From CAIVVT01 sp052145115 (GTDB lineage: Bacteria > Acidobacteriota > Terriglobia > Bryobacterales > Bryobacteraceae), in the NCBI GenBank assembly GCA_052145115.1, contig JBKQPG010000045.1:1-64000 (forward strand): a stretch of DNA of 64,000 nt, read 5' to 3'. The position numbers and the translations under genes are program-made. The notes under the pieces were generated by a model that ran no database searches, was not told the DNA's origin, and saw only the letters and a list, made by a program, of their open reading frames with translations. Each line of letters begins with the position of its first letter. Position 1 is the first letter of the stretch. Of this stretch, positions 42,401 to 50,735 are shown one piece after another.

Positions 42401-45400
42401 GCGGATCGTCGTAGTAGGCCGCGATTCCAGCCGCGGCCAGTCCGTTGTAATCGCCCCAGTGATAGTTGCACGTCGTGTCAACGTAATAGCCCTGATCCTG
42501 CGCCGAGATGTAGGCCAGGATCTGGCCGCGCGTCCAGGCATCCAGGCTGTCCATCACCTGATCGTGCAGGTTGCTGTAAGCCGTCGGAATGGCCTGTGGA
42601 TAGTTGCCCGGAGCCGTGGCCGTGGAGTCGGTCCAGGGGTTCGTCGAGGCGTTCCAGGCCGATCCGCCAGCCTTGAACTGGCTCACGATGCTGGAGCCCG
42701 CCACGCTGCCATTCACCGCGGGCGTTGCTGCCAGCTGGCTGGCGAGATAGTTCAAGGCCGTCGCCACGCTCTGGGTGCTCAGTGGCTTCAGCCAGTCGTA
42801 CATCATCGCCGGACCCACAATGAAGGACCGATCCGGGTAGGTCGCGTCATCGTTCTGGTCGTGGTTGTAGTTCTGACCGCTACCCACGATGTTGCCTCGG
42901 TAGTCGTGGCCCTGGTAAGGCGCGGCGCAAACTGGAGTTCCGTGGGTGTCGGAGTCGAGAGCAAAGGCGTACCAACTGCTGTCGTTCGACGAGACGTAGT
43001 AAGTGCCTCCGTCGAGTGTGGCCAACGGGCCGACAACACCCGTGATAGTGACAGCCGTTCCAGAGGGCGGAGGAGACGTGTTGAAGCCCACTTTGACGTG
43101 CATGGTTCCCGCGCCGCAAACCCCGCCTGCCGGGATGTCCACCAGCACGGTGCCGGCTGGAATGTTCCCCGTCACGTTGTTGCTCAGGGTGATGCTGGTG
43201 TTAGCCGTGACACTCGTAACCGTGGTCCCGGCGGGGATGTAGGCGTTCAAGGAAGAGGTCGGGATGAAGACCTGATCTCCGACCGCGAAGGCAGCGTGGT
43301 TCGTGTTGCCGTCATACCAGGTTGTAGTATTGGTGTAAAGAACATTGGTCCCGCTGTTCGTTTGGGCCGAGCTCACCGTGTCATAGGCATAGGTGTCCGC
43401 CGCGCCCCAAACATCGATGTTCGTGTTACCGGGATTCTGGCCAACATCCAACTCATAAGGGTTCAGTGCAGGCATCCAGGCAATGCCGCCCCAGGTGTTC
43501 GGAACGCTGCCCGCGGCAGGCGTAACGTGCGCGATGGTCGGCGAGAATTTGTTGAGCAGCTTGATGGCCTGTATCCCGGCCAGCAGCCCGAATTGCTGCG
43601 GGCTGATCGACATGCCGCCCCAGTTGTAGCTCCAGCCGGATGGGGAGACCGTGCCGTCCCCGAGCATGAGATAGGCGCCGATCAGGTTGCGGCCTTGATC
43701 GAATGCCTCATTGCCCTGGTAATAGGCCGAGTCCGTTCCGGGGCGCATCCATTGGTTGTTTGGCGAGTCGTCGCTCTTGCCCTCCATGCTGGCGTAGACC
43801 GGCGGCAACAGGTCGGGCGTGGCCGAGGTGTAGCCCATGTACCCGTTGTTGATGAGGTACTGGAACTCAGTCGTATTCGACGCGGCGCGGCTTTTCAGCG
43901 TCGCGATATAGGAGGGTGTCAGGATCATCGTCGGGATGCTGGAACCCACGCTGAAAGTCAGGGCGTTGGAGGTGCCCGCCGAGTCGGTGACCGTGATGCT
44001 GCTGAACCCCTTGTTCGTGATGAGACTCGACGTGACCGTCGCCGTGACTTGGGTGGAACTCGCCACCGTCGTCGTCAGAGCGGTCGATCCCCAGTAAACC
44101 ACCGAGCTTGATGCGAAGCCCATTCCATTCACCGTCAAGGTGAACTGCATTCCACCAGAGAAGGCCAGTGTGGGCGTCATGCTCGTGAGCGTTGGGCCAG
44201 AGATGGTATAGCTTGACGCCATGGAGTTACCCGAAGCGCCCTGGACGGTGATGGACGCCGTGCCGCTTGAGCTAATCAGCGTGGACAGCACCGTCGCGGT
44301 CAACTGCGTGGAACTGACGACGGTTGTGCTGAGCGCCGTGGAGTTCCAATACACCACATCGCTGCTCACGAAGTTAGAGCCGTTCACGGTGAGCGTGAAC
44401 TGAGGCCCGCCAGCTATGCCGACGGCGGGGCTGAAGCCGCTGATCGCCGGCCCATAGACTGTGAAGGTTGCGACGGGCGAAGTACCGTTTGCCTCCTGCA
44501 CCGTGATATTGGCCGTGCCCTGCGTGGCAATCAGGGCGTACGGCACTACGGCGGTGACTTGGGAGGCGCTGGAGTAGGTCGTACTCAGGGCCGTGGAGTT
44601 CCAGTACACTGTCGCGTCCGACGTGAACAGGGAGCCATTCACCGTGAGTGTGAACTGGGAGCCGCCCGCCACGGCGGATGTGGGGCTGAAGCTGGTGACG
44701 GATGGGATCAGCACAGCCGACTCACTGCCCACGGTTAAGTAGGTGCTCAGGGCGTGGAGGTTGTTGAACTCCGTGGCTAGCCATGGGGCTGACCGAGCGA
44801 CCCCGTTGGAGATACGGTTTTCGTCCAGGCTCGCCGATGGACTGTACGTGCCGTTCCAGTGGTGCGAACCCGCCGTAATGGCCGCCGTCTGCGCCGCCGT
44901 CGAGCTGGGGGCTCCGCTGTGCGTGGCCTTGAGTGTTCCATCCCGGTAGAACAACAGGTTCGATCCGTCCCAGGTAATTGCCCACTGATGCCACGTACTG
45001 TCTGTATCCAAGGCAATCCCCGTGTCCCAGTCGGCGGCATCGCCCCACCAATAGTAGTGGCTGTTCTGGCTCATCAGGAAACGCTGGCCAGCGTAGATGT
45101 CCGATCCACTCGGCGCGACAAACCCGTAGCCGAAGAATATCTCCAGGTTGACGAAGGCTGAGTTATTCAACCAGCCCTGGATGGTGAACGGGGTTGTCCA
45201 GGCCGAAGGCAAATCACTAGGCGAAGTATTCTGCACCTTGGCCTGTGTGCTCGTGCCCAAGCTCACGCCGCCATTCACGATACCGGTGGTAGACGTGGGC
45301 GAGCCCGACGCCGTGCCGTTGTTCCCGTAGACGGTGGAATCGTTCACCGAGACAGCCGCGTGGTGCCAGACGACGGCATAATAGCTGTCCCACGCCGCGC

Positions 45401-45815
45401 CCCTCGCGCCGCCCTGGTAAGTCGTCACGCTGGCGTTGTCGTAGACCGCGTAGAAGCTCCAGTCCGTGGTGTTCGAAAGGGATGAATTCAATACCCAGGC
45501 ATTGATGATTCCATTGACAGCATCCCACGACTCGATCTCGAACGAATACGGCGTGGCCCCTGCTGCATTCGGAGAAAACACAAGGTCGGCCGGAACCGTC
45601 TGGCCGTTGAACGTCACGCTGTTTTGAATCTTGCCGCCGTTGGCCGCACTCTTGAATGAGTTGCCCGATAGCTGGACGTAAACGGTGAAGTTCGCGAGGC
45701 TGCCCGATCCGCTCACCATCGTGTGTGAGACGGTGATCGGCAAGTAGTAGCTGTAGGCCGCCCACGCGGGCATCGAAAACGCGACCAGGGAGAGTAGGAA
45801 GAGCAGGCGCTTCAT
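39402..45815 (-). CDS. Giant secreted LamG/TIG/heparinase-like protein
   Basis: A 2,137-residue exported protein. The signal peptide is MKRLLFLLSLVAFSMPAWA. Then come a DUF2341-like beta domain (about 20-130), a LamG-type lectin domain (about 140-360, with TPFTIQGWLNNSAF and ATEFNNLHALSTYLTVGSES), and three tandem TIG/IPT-like repeats (about 368-640), each with the FTLTVNG and VVYWNSTAL pattern. A long helical region (about 640-1150) resembles heparinase/alginate-lyase toroids, followed by a beta-sandwich (YGHVYFRSGWTSTAVYGDFY, GHDPVDWAGSMTLIRGGNSL). The remainder is Ser/Thr/Gly-rich beta repeats. Polysaccharide binding and possibly cleavage are inferred. Its ATG overlaps the stop of the upstream gene (TAATG). 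Confidence 0.85.
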   Translation of the reverse strand: MKRLLFLLSLVAFSMPAWAAYSYYLPITVSHTMVSGSGSLANFTVYVQLSGNSFKSAANGGKIQNSVTFNGQTVPADLVFSPNAAGATPYSFEIESWDAVNGIINAWVLNSSLSNTTDWSFYAVYDNASVTTYQGGARGAAWDSYYAVVWHHAAVSVNDSTVYGNNGTASGSPTSTTGIVNGGVSLGTSTQAKVQNTSPSDLPSAWTTPFTIQGWLNNSAFVNLEIFFGYGFVAPSGSDIYAGQRFLMSQNSHYYWWGDAADWDTGIALDTDSTWHQWAITWDGSNLLFYRDGTLKATHSGAPSSTAAQTAAITAGSHHWNGTYSPSASLDENRISNGVARSAPWLATEFNNLHALSTYLTVGSESAVLIPSVTSFSPTSAVAGGSQFTLTVNGSLFTSDATVYWNSTALSTTYSSASQVTAVVPYALIATQGTANITVQEANGTSPVATFTVYGPAISGFSPAVGIAGGPQFTLTVNGSNFVSSDVVYWNSTALSTTVVSSTQLTATVLSTLISSSGTASITVQGASGNSMASSYTISGPTLTSMTPTLAFSGGMQFTLTVNGMGFASSSVVYWGSTALTTTVASSTQVTATVTSSLITNKGFSSITVTDSAGTSNALTFSVGSSIPTMILTPSYIATLKSRAASNTTEFQYLINNGYMGYTSATPDLLPPVYASMEGKSDDSPNNQWMRPGTDSAYYQGNEAFDQGRNLIGAYLMLGDGTVSPSGWSYNWGGMSISPQQFGLLAGIQAIKLLNKFSPTIAHVTPAAGSVPNTWGGIAWMPALNPYELDVGQNPGNTNIDVWGAADTYAYDTVSSAQTNSGTNVLYTNTTTWYDGNTNHAAFAVGDQVFIPTSSLNAYIPAGTTVTSVTANTSITLSNNVTGNIPAGTVLVDIPAGGVCGAGTMHVKVGFNTSPPPSGTAVTITGVVGPLATLDGGTYYVSSNDSSWYAFALDSDTHGTPVCAAPYQGHDYRGNIVGSGQNYNHDQNDDATYPDRSFIVGPAMMYDWLKPLSTQSVATALNYLASQLAATPAVNGSVAGSSIVSQFKAGGSAWNASTNPWTDSTATAPGNYPQAIPTAYSNLHDQVMDSLDAWTRGQILAYISAQDQGYYVDTTCNYHWGDYNGLAAAGIAAYYDDPRGPAWYDAWRNHMHLASDQPYVARWFGPNGNQMDSFNYVGAAVRDIAITMLSNLTAMGDDLVNNPTQPFSWILGLEYYKHNLEPTGKSQLQRGSQGGPSTPPCPNCSGVPDAIQYLADVENAALANQFRSFMAALHTAQGSTGDFLFWNPNGTQTSWSNEPTVLGNLNNPAGGYGHVYFRSGWTSTAVYGDFYDRPAIFDGNNGHDPVDWAGSMTLIRGGNSLLVFPPNECNRWAPPTQSGAGSAMYAAASTCAGLPSATAAYYTPVQMVGTPTPIGTATVDSLTLTTSSSTASGSAVLNFSSTTGVSPGMIAIGTGIPSGDHILTVTSSAVTLVTATTGVSSGASIVFATSIASGAYEGLDANTTYGSPGDFFAGAGSIPICTAGGSPWTVGTPYTATASSATLQVNLVSPATDGWGNGTPVLLSWGTTGTAPTYYLSGSSGTTESVQRGWNPASPNINLYIIINWNATGCGANCATFGVYKAPTVRAVSGYASTGTALTFATAGSGTQTIQGGQCHYNGTFYHQGNIGVAGGHPARIDLLESTTNYAYARGVGIETIYRGNPTSPSWWSGLIAGYQREVLYLMPKLFLVYDRLLSNHLNSQMASITSSTDGTSSTPVILTFSGGHTFHSGAQITVTGCASALNGTYIVTSLDSNNLALNGTGATGAASCSGGTATGNLWGGHAMPWKTGAKPVEVTTSSQQAAGTRQWYVEAPAVSIASISNTTPVTITTSTNHYLNTNFAVNISGVSSPCTALNGNWVVTVPSNSSGLTTFTLNGSSACGAMGAGGSVQKFNGAITAIKPANATAALQDIVLTTNSSTTGAGIIYQLAVYDPRNCTTNSSWCSGSGVSSDSQNWLTVVDASLSAVDTAALTPLAANNADVVQVGTTMVAGFQNAQIAAGNCLNNTCTPPLPILPITYSFAQGAGAVNHYLAGLVPNTTYYVNTSTAGSVTISSSGSSGATAASANGVLSFATQGGTATLGTTVSGAVKISGPVAWQ

Positions 45816-47113
45816 TACTGGTCACACTCCAACGTCAAATTGACGAATGTCGCCGCCGACACTGCCTTCAAATTGAACCCCATGAAGTCATTTACGGCCA
45901 CCGCAGTCGTCCATCCGGTCAGGGTTGTGGAGTGAATCGAGGTGCCGCTGGCAACCGCCGGCGTGGCTGATGCCGTGATTGTGTTGGCGAGTGTGGGAAT
46001 CGCCGTGCCCGTGGCGACTTTCCACACGTCCACGGTGGCCGTCCCTGTGTCCACGCTCATATTCCACGCGGAGATCGTGCACGCAAACGGTACGGTGAGA
46101 TAGGCCTTGGCGCCGGCGCTTAAGGCCGCTCCGTTGCCATTGAAACTGTAAGTGATCGCGCGAGCCGTTGACACCGTGGAGACCGTAGCCACATTACCGC
46201 TCACCGAGGCTTTCAGCATGCCGGAAGCGAGCGCGCCCAGGTTCACGGCGTTCGCCGGCGCATTGGTGGCCTGGCTCACCATGTAAGATCCGCTTGCATT
46301 CGCGCCGGCCGATGACGGCGGCGCGTAGCCGAGGTCGCCCAACGAGCCGTCCGCGTTCCACTTCACGCCGTTGCCGGCGACTCCCACAGCCGTCGAACGC
46401 ATGAGCATCCAATTGACGCCATTGTAGTCCGTCGTGCGCAGCCAGTGCTGGGCGCTATCCGCCCACAGCACGCGCTGGTTGGTGCTCGGCGTCGCTGGCG
46501 CATTGCCCTCGCTGAAGGTGATCTCGGTGCCTCCCGTGCCGGTCGTCTGGAACCCCGCGGCCGTGACCACACCGCTACTGACCGCGATGCCGGAGTCGGC
46601 CGCCGCCGAGCCGTTGTAGCTGAGCAGATCGTTGGTTGCGGGTGTTCCGGAGAGGGCCAGACCACCCCCGCCCGTCGCCGCTATGGTGAGTGAGTTGCCC
46701 GATTGCGTCAGCGTCACGTTCGAGCCGGCGGCCAGAGTCCCGAGGCTGCCGTCGCCGCGAACGTACTGCCCGGCGGTGCCAATTGTGATCAACGGTTGCT
46801 TTGCTTGCAACGCGTTCCAGAGATCCGTCTGGCTCGCCAGGGTCCCGCCGATGGTGCCCCAAGTGCCGCCGTTGCCGGTGGCCGCGAACGCGCCGTTGAC
46901 ACACTGGTAAACACCAACATTCAAAAGGAATAACAGCTCACCCGTGGTGCAAGAACTGGGCAGCGTCGTGGCTATGCGCAAGGGCTTTGTCGTCGATGCG
47001 CTGGTGAAATCGACGACCCCGGTAGGCGATGCGCCCTGCCGGATGACTGGGTTCTGCGCGACCAGCGGCAGCGCCAGAAACAACAGAGTCGAACAACGTC
47101 TCAAAAAGTGCAC
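45815..47113 (-). CDS. Secreted phage-tail-fibre-like protein
   Basis: A 432-residue protein with a signal peptide (HFLRRCSTLLFLALPLVAQ). Residues about 85-130 carry the tail-fibre spacer pattern GTWGTIGGTLASQTDLWNAL, then QAKQPLITIGTAGQYVRGDG, SLGTLAAGSNVTLTQSGNSL and a GGLALSGTPATNDLLSYNG segment. The C-terminal 100 residues form a beta domain rich in Thr and Ala (TVPFACTISAWNMSVDTGTA). Such segments normally occur in phage fibre shafts, which trimerise; here the protein is exported and no phage genes adjoin it. GTG 47113 is chosen because GGAGG lies four bases upstream and it places the signal peptide at the N-terminus. It is co-translated with the giant protein. Confidence 0.8.
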   Translation of the reverse strand: MHFLRRCSTLLFLALPLVAQNPVIRQGASPTGVVDFTSASTTKPLRIATTLPSSCTTGELLFLLNVGVYQCVNGAFAATGNGGTWGTIGGTLASQTDLWNALQAKQPLITIGTAGQYVRGDGSLGTLAAGSNVTLTQSGNSLTIAATGGGGLALSGTPATNDLLSYNGSAAADSGIAVSSGVVTAAGFQTTGTGGTEITFSEGNAPATPSTNQRVLWADSAQHWLRTTDYNGVNWMLMRSTAVGVAGNGVKWNADGSLGDLGYAPPSSAGANASGSYMVSQATNAPANAVNLGALASGMLKASVSGNVATVSTVSTARAITYSFNGNGAALSAGAKAYLTVPFACTISAWNMSVDTGTATVDVWKVATGTAIPTLANTITASATPAVASGTSIHSTTLTGWTTAVAVNDFMGFNLKAVSAATFVNLTLECDQ

Positions 47114-47806
47114 AATACCTCCAGGGAATGAAACGGCGGCCGATTGGCCATGGGCCGTTCTGGCTGGACTGTACATCCTGAAGTCAACTCAAGATACCGC
47201 AAGCCCTTTGCTTTCAATCCAACAAATGTGTGACTCGGGTCAGGGCAGGATACACAAATGAGTTCGCAGGATGATCGGGCGGCGCGACCGGAAGGGGTCT
47301 GCCGAAGGCAAAGAAATAGGGAAGAAATGTCGTAGGATGGCCCGGGGAAGAGCAGATTCTCGACGCTTTGAGGGAGGCCGAAGAGGGGAAAAAGCAGGGC
47401 TGAGATTGGCCGTGAAAAGGGGGTGGGCAAAGGGCGCTTCGGGACCGAAAAGGCGCCCCGGCGATTGGGCGAACACAGAACGAAAACAGCTTGTTTTTTG
47501 CGGTTCCGGCGAGAAGTGTAAAGTTATCGCTAAGTCCTTTAGAACAGGACAGCTACACGGTTAGAGAGGACGTGGGTGCAAGAACTCACGTGTTAATATT
47601 GATAACTCCTTTGATTGCAACAGATCCGCCGTGACGCACGGTGAACGCAAAAAACGGTGTTTTTGCTGTAAAACCGGGGTGGGTTCACGGTGAAATCGTG
47701 CACGGCGTTTTGAAGAGAAGGCGAATTAACCAATGAAATTTTGGGATCATGTGCTCCTGCGGCTTCATGCTCGATGGTGGTGATATGGGCCGCCAGGACG
47801 AGGGCA
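47114..47806. other. 693-bp gap upstream of the tail-fibre-like gene
   Basis: No gene is called. It should contain the promoter and leader of the two-gene fibre/giant-protein unit; a TTGACT lies near 47180 on the minus strand but no good -10 partner is seen. The central part (47270-47500) is purine-rich on the plus strand. A hairpin, GCAAAAA/TTTTTGC (47647-47666), lies nearer the GH2-like gene and could act as its terminator. A 97-codon plus-strand frame at 47271-47564 is compositionally odd and not accepted. Confidence 0.5.
47647..47666. terminator. A/T-stem hairpin downstream of the GH2-like gene
   Basis: GCAAAAA (47647-47653) and TTTTTGC (47660-47666) are perfect arms around ACGGTG. The run of A on the plus strand gives a T-tract on the minus strand after the stem. 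It is 140 bp past the stop of the minus-strand hydrolase gene. Confidence 0.45.
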
Positions 47807-49156
47807 CTACGGTTTCACGAAGAAAGGAATGTTGGCGGTGGCGCCGTTGCCCTGGCCGTCGGTAGCGAAGACGAAGACGCGATAGGCGCCTTCCTGCGCG
47901 GGGGCGGCGAAGGTAAGCTGGCGGCCGGCGGCCTGCCTGATCTGCTCGGGCATCGGCTTCGACCGCTTTTCGCCCATGCCGGCGTACCCGGCACGCGCCA
48001 CCTCGGCGAGGACCTCCCAGCGCAACGAGATGGGGTCGCCGTCGGGGTCCGACACATCCACCCGCGCGGTGTGTTCGCTGGCAGGCTTCAGATAGATGTT
48101 GTCGAGCGCCGCGTGGCCGTCGATGGCCAATTGCGCGATGCGCGGCGCGCGATTGGGGGGCCAGCGGCCGCTCCACAAGAACTGCATCACGTTGACGGCG
48201 TCGGTGCGCTCGCCGGATTCGAGAAACATGCCGTACCACGTCTGAGTCCGCTCGTGCCGCCACGTCCAGACGAAGACGTAGGAGCCAAGGCAGCGCTCGA
48301 GATCCTTTAGCATCGTGTTCTGATAGCGCGCCAGGTAGCGCTCAGCCTTCTCCGTGCTGGTCTCCTCGATGGACGCGTTCCAAGCGGTGCGAGGCACCTG
48401 CCAGTCGCCCGAGGGGCCCCACTCCGTGATCACGTAGGGCTTATTCCAGCCCTCGGCGCGCACCCTCGCCGGCACTGCTTCCAGCCCTTTGTAGAAGTTG
48501 ATCCCGATCAGGTCCAGCTGCGGGCAGTGCGCGATGATCTCCTGGAAGTCCCCATTGTTGTCATTGACAAAGCTGTCTCCGATCACCGTGAGCGCGGGGT
48601 GGTTGGGGTCCACTTCGTGGATCATCCGCGCGATGTCGTTGACCGCGTTCCACACGCGCCTGTTGGTGTAGAACACGGAGAGCTCGTTGCCGATGGCCCA
48701 CATGAGCACGGCGGAGTGGTCCTTCAGCTCGAGCACGCGGCGCTTCACATCCTCGAACTGCTCGCGCACGGCCGGCTCGTTGCTGTAGTCGAATTTGTGT
48801 GCGAACTCCATCTTCATGGGCAGATTGACCAGAGCGGTCAGGCCCAGCTTTTGGGCCGCGTCCAGAGTGCGCCGGTCGGTACCCGTGCGGATCGAATTCG
48901 CACCGCGCGAGGCGAGGTCCGCCAGGGGGAACTTGCCGTTCGCGCCGCCGTAGACGGCTCCCTTGATGTAGTAGGGCTGGCCGCCGCGATACAGCCGGAA
49001 CTGGCCGTTCTCTTTCCTGATTTCAACCTTGATCGGGCCCGGGTTGTTCACATCGCCGGCCAGGCAGTGACAGGCGGCGAGCGCCCAGATCAGGGCCGTT
49101 GCGGCCATGAGGAGCCGGGCCGTGCGGTGCACGCGTATCGAAAGCAAGTTCTTCAT
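47807..49156 (-). CDS. GH2-like secreted glycoside hydrolase
   Basis: A 449-residue exported protein. After an N-terminal signal (MAATALIWALAACHCLAG, whose ACHC could also allow lipid attachment) comes a (beta/alpha)8 barrel of the GH2/GH5 clan. The acid/base is Glu in HSAVLMWAIGNELSVF and the nucleophile Glu in NKPYVITEWGPSG. The last 100 residues form an Ig-like C-terminal domain (HTARVDVSDPDGDPISLRWE). The usual N-terminal sugar-binding domain of GH2 is missing. The 616-codon open frame is cut back to ATG 49156, because residues before it have no homology-like character. The substrate is unknown. Confidence 0.8.
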   Translation of the reverse strand: MKNLLSIRVHRTARLLMAATALIWALAACHCLAGDVNNPGPIKVEIRKENGQFRLYRGGQPYYIKGAVYGGANGKFPLADLASRGANSIRTGTDRRTLDAAQKLGLTALVNLPMKMEFAHKFDYSNEPAVREQFEDVKRRVLELKDHSAVLMWAIGNELSVFYTNRRVWNAVNDIARMIHEVDPNHPALTVIGDSFVNDNNGDFQEIIAHCPQLDLIGINFYKGLEAVPARVRAEGWNKPYVITEWGPSGDWQVPRTAWNASIEETSTEKAERYLARYQNTMLKDLERCLGSYVFVWTWRHERTQTWYGMFLESGERTDAVNVMQFLWSGRWPPNRAPRIAQLAIDGHAALDNIYLKPASEHTARVDVSDPDGDPISLRWEVLAEVARAGYAGMGEKRSKPMPEQIRQAAGRQLTFAAPAQEGAYRVFVFATDGQGNGATANIPFFVKP

Positions 49157-49406
49157 TCGTTCTGTCCAGCGGCTTGGCATTGAGAATCCAGCGCGGAATC
49201 TGCGCAGGCGGAAGCCGCACGAGATGCCGTAGATTGTTACCAGTCCGATAGAGAGTATATCGCCGCCGGTTGATGTAGAATCGACCGCTGACGTGCTGAG
49301 CACGATGCGGGCGGCCTGGAGACATTCCAGTGCATAGCGGCTGCATGCTCGCGTGGCGCGACAGGCTGAGGCAGCGGTGATGCCGGCAGGGCAGGAAGGA
49401 CGTGTT

Positions 49407-50630
49407 GTGAACAAGAAGCTGTTGATGGCGGCAATTCTGGTGGCTGGCGCGCGGACCATGGCCGCCGACCCCGCGGAGACGGCGAAGCACCTCGATGCAG
49501 CGTGGTTTCGCGCCGAGCTGAGGTCCGAGGCGGCGCACTGGCGCGCGGCTGCATTGCGCCCCAACGGGTTCTTCGCAGTGTCGCTCGACCGGCAGTGGCG
49601 GCCGGTGGGCAGTGAGGACGGGACACTGGTGTCACAAAGCCGCCAGATCTTCGTCATGGGCGCAGGTTATGAGCTGACGCACGATCCCGCGTACCTGGAC
49701 GCCATGAAAAGGGGCGCGGACTTCCTGCTGGAGCATTTCCGTGACAAAGAGCAGGGCCTGTTCTTCTGGCGCGTGAGCCCGGAGGGGGCGGTCATCGACC
49801 GGAGCAAGGACAGCTATGGACTGGCATTCACGATTCTCGGACTCTCGCATGCCGCGCGGATCACAAAAGACAAACGCTACGCGACCGCCGCGCTCGAAAC
49901 GTGGGCCCAAATGAAGGAGCACCTGCGGGAGCCATCCGGTTTCTTCAGGCCACAGACGGACCGCGGCTATACGAGAACGACGGGTGAGAACACGCAGAAT
50001 CCGATGATGCACCTGTTCGAGGCCCTGCTGGCGCTGCACGACGCGACGGGTTCGCCAGCGGTGCTGCGCGATGCGCAGGAGCATGCCGACCATATTTTCA
50101 GCAGGTTATTCCAGGAACAAGAGGGCCGCCTGCCCGAGTTTTATGACGCGGAGTGGAAACCGGCCGCGGCCGAGAAGGGGGGACACATCGAACTGGGCCA
50201 CCAGTTCGAATGGGCCTTTCTGCTGAGCCACGCCGTCGAAAAGGGCTTGCCAAATCGGTATCTCGCGATTGCCGGGCGGCTACTCGATTACGGCATGAAG
50301 GTCGCGTATGACGCGGAGGAAGGCGGGATCTTCACGCAGGGCGATTACGACAACCGGGCGGTGCGTGGGCCGAAGGGCTGGTGGCAACAATGCGAGTTCC
50401 TGCGGGCGCTGATGCATTGGGCGGTAGTGCGCGGCCGCACGGACCTTTGGCCGGCATTCGACAAGTCGCTGGCCTTCGCCAAACGAAATCTGATGGACGC
50501 CGAATTCGGAGGGTGGTATTACTCCTACGACCCGCAGAACCCCACGATACGAAGCGGCAAGGGAAACGAATGGCAGGCGGGGTACCACGTTACGGGAATG
50601 TACCTGGAGGGCCTGCGCCTTTCGAAGTAG
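49407..50630 (+). CDS. AGE-family sugar epimerase/isomerase, exported
   Basis: A 407-residue (alpha/alpha)6-barrel protein of the N-acylglucosamine 2-epimerase family. It has SQSRQIFVMGAGYELTHDPA, RSKDSYGLAFTILGLSHAAR, NPMMHLFEALLALHDATGSP, GHIELGHQFEWAFLLSHAVE and GWWQQCEFLRALMHWA, with the conserved His residues of the active site. An N-terminal KLLMAAILVAGARTMAADP segment suggests a signal peptide. GTG 49407 is chosen because AGGAAGGA lies upstream; a longer frame from 49353 would hide the signal. It is divergent from the GH2-like gene across about 250 bp, so the two may be regulated together for oligosaccharide use. Confidence 0.87.
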   Translation: MNKKLLMAAILVAGARTMAADPAETAKHLDAAWFRAELRSEAAHWRAAALRPNGFFAVSLDRQWRPVGSEDGTLVSQSRQIFVMGAGYELTHDPAYLDAMKRGADFLLEHFRDKEQGLFFWRVSPEGAVIDRSKDSYGLAFTILGLSHAARITKDKRYATAALETWAQMKEHLREPSGFFRPQTDRGYTRTTGENTQNPMMHLFEALLALHDATGSPAVLRDAQEHADHIFSRLFQEQEGRLPEFYDAEWKPAAAEKGGHIELGHQFEWAFLLSHAVEKGLPNRYLAIAGRLLDYGMKVAYDAEEGGIFTQGDYDNRAVRGPKGWWQQCEFLRALMHWAVVRGRTDLWPAFDKSLAFAKRNLMDAEFGGWYYSYDPQNPTIRSGKGNEWQAGYHVTGMYLEGLRLSK

Positions 50631-50735
50631 CGCCGACCAGATTGCCGAGAGCGCGCCCAGGCTGTTGTGCCAGCGGACGTAGCTCGGCGACCTGCTTGCC
50701 CGCTGAGCGAGGCGGAGGCGGAGTTTGGGGCGGGA

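Noticed and set aside
42360..44111. 583-codon plus-strand frame inside the giant secreted protein gene
   Set aside because: The minus strand is a continuous 2,137-residue protein with signal peptide and domain repeats; the opposite frame is Arg/Val-rich without structure.
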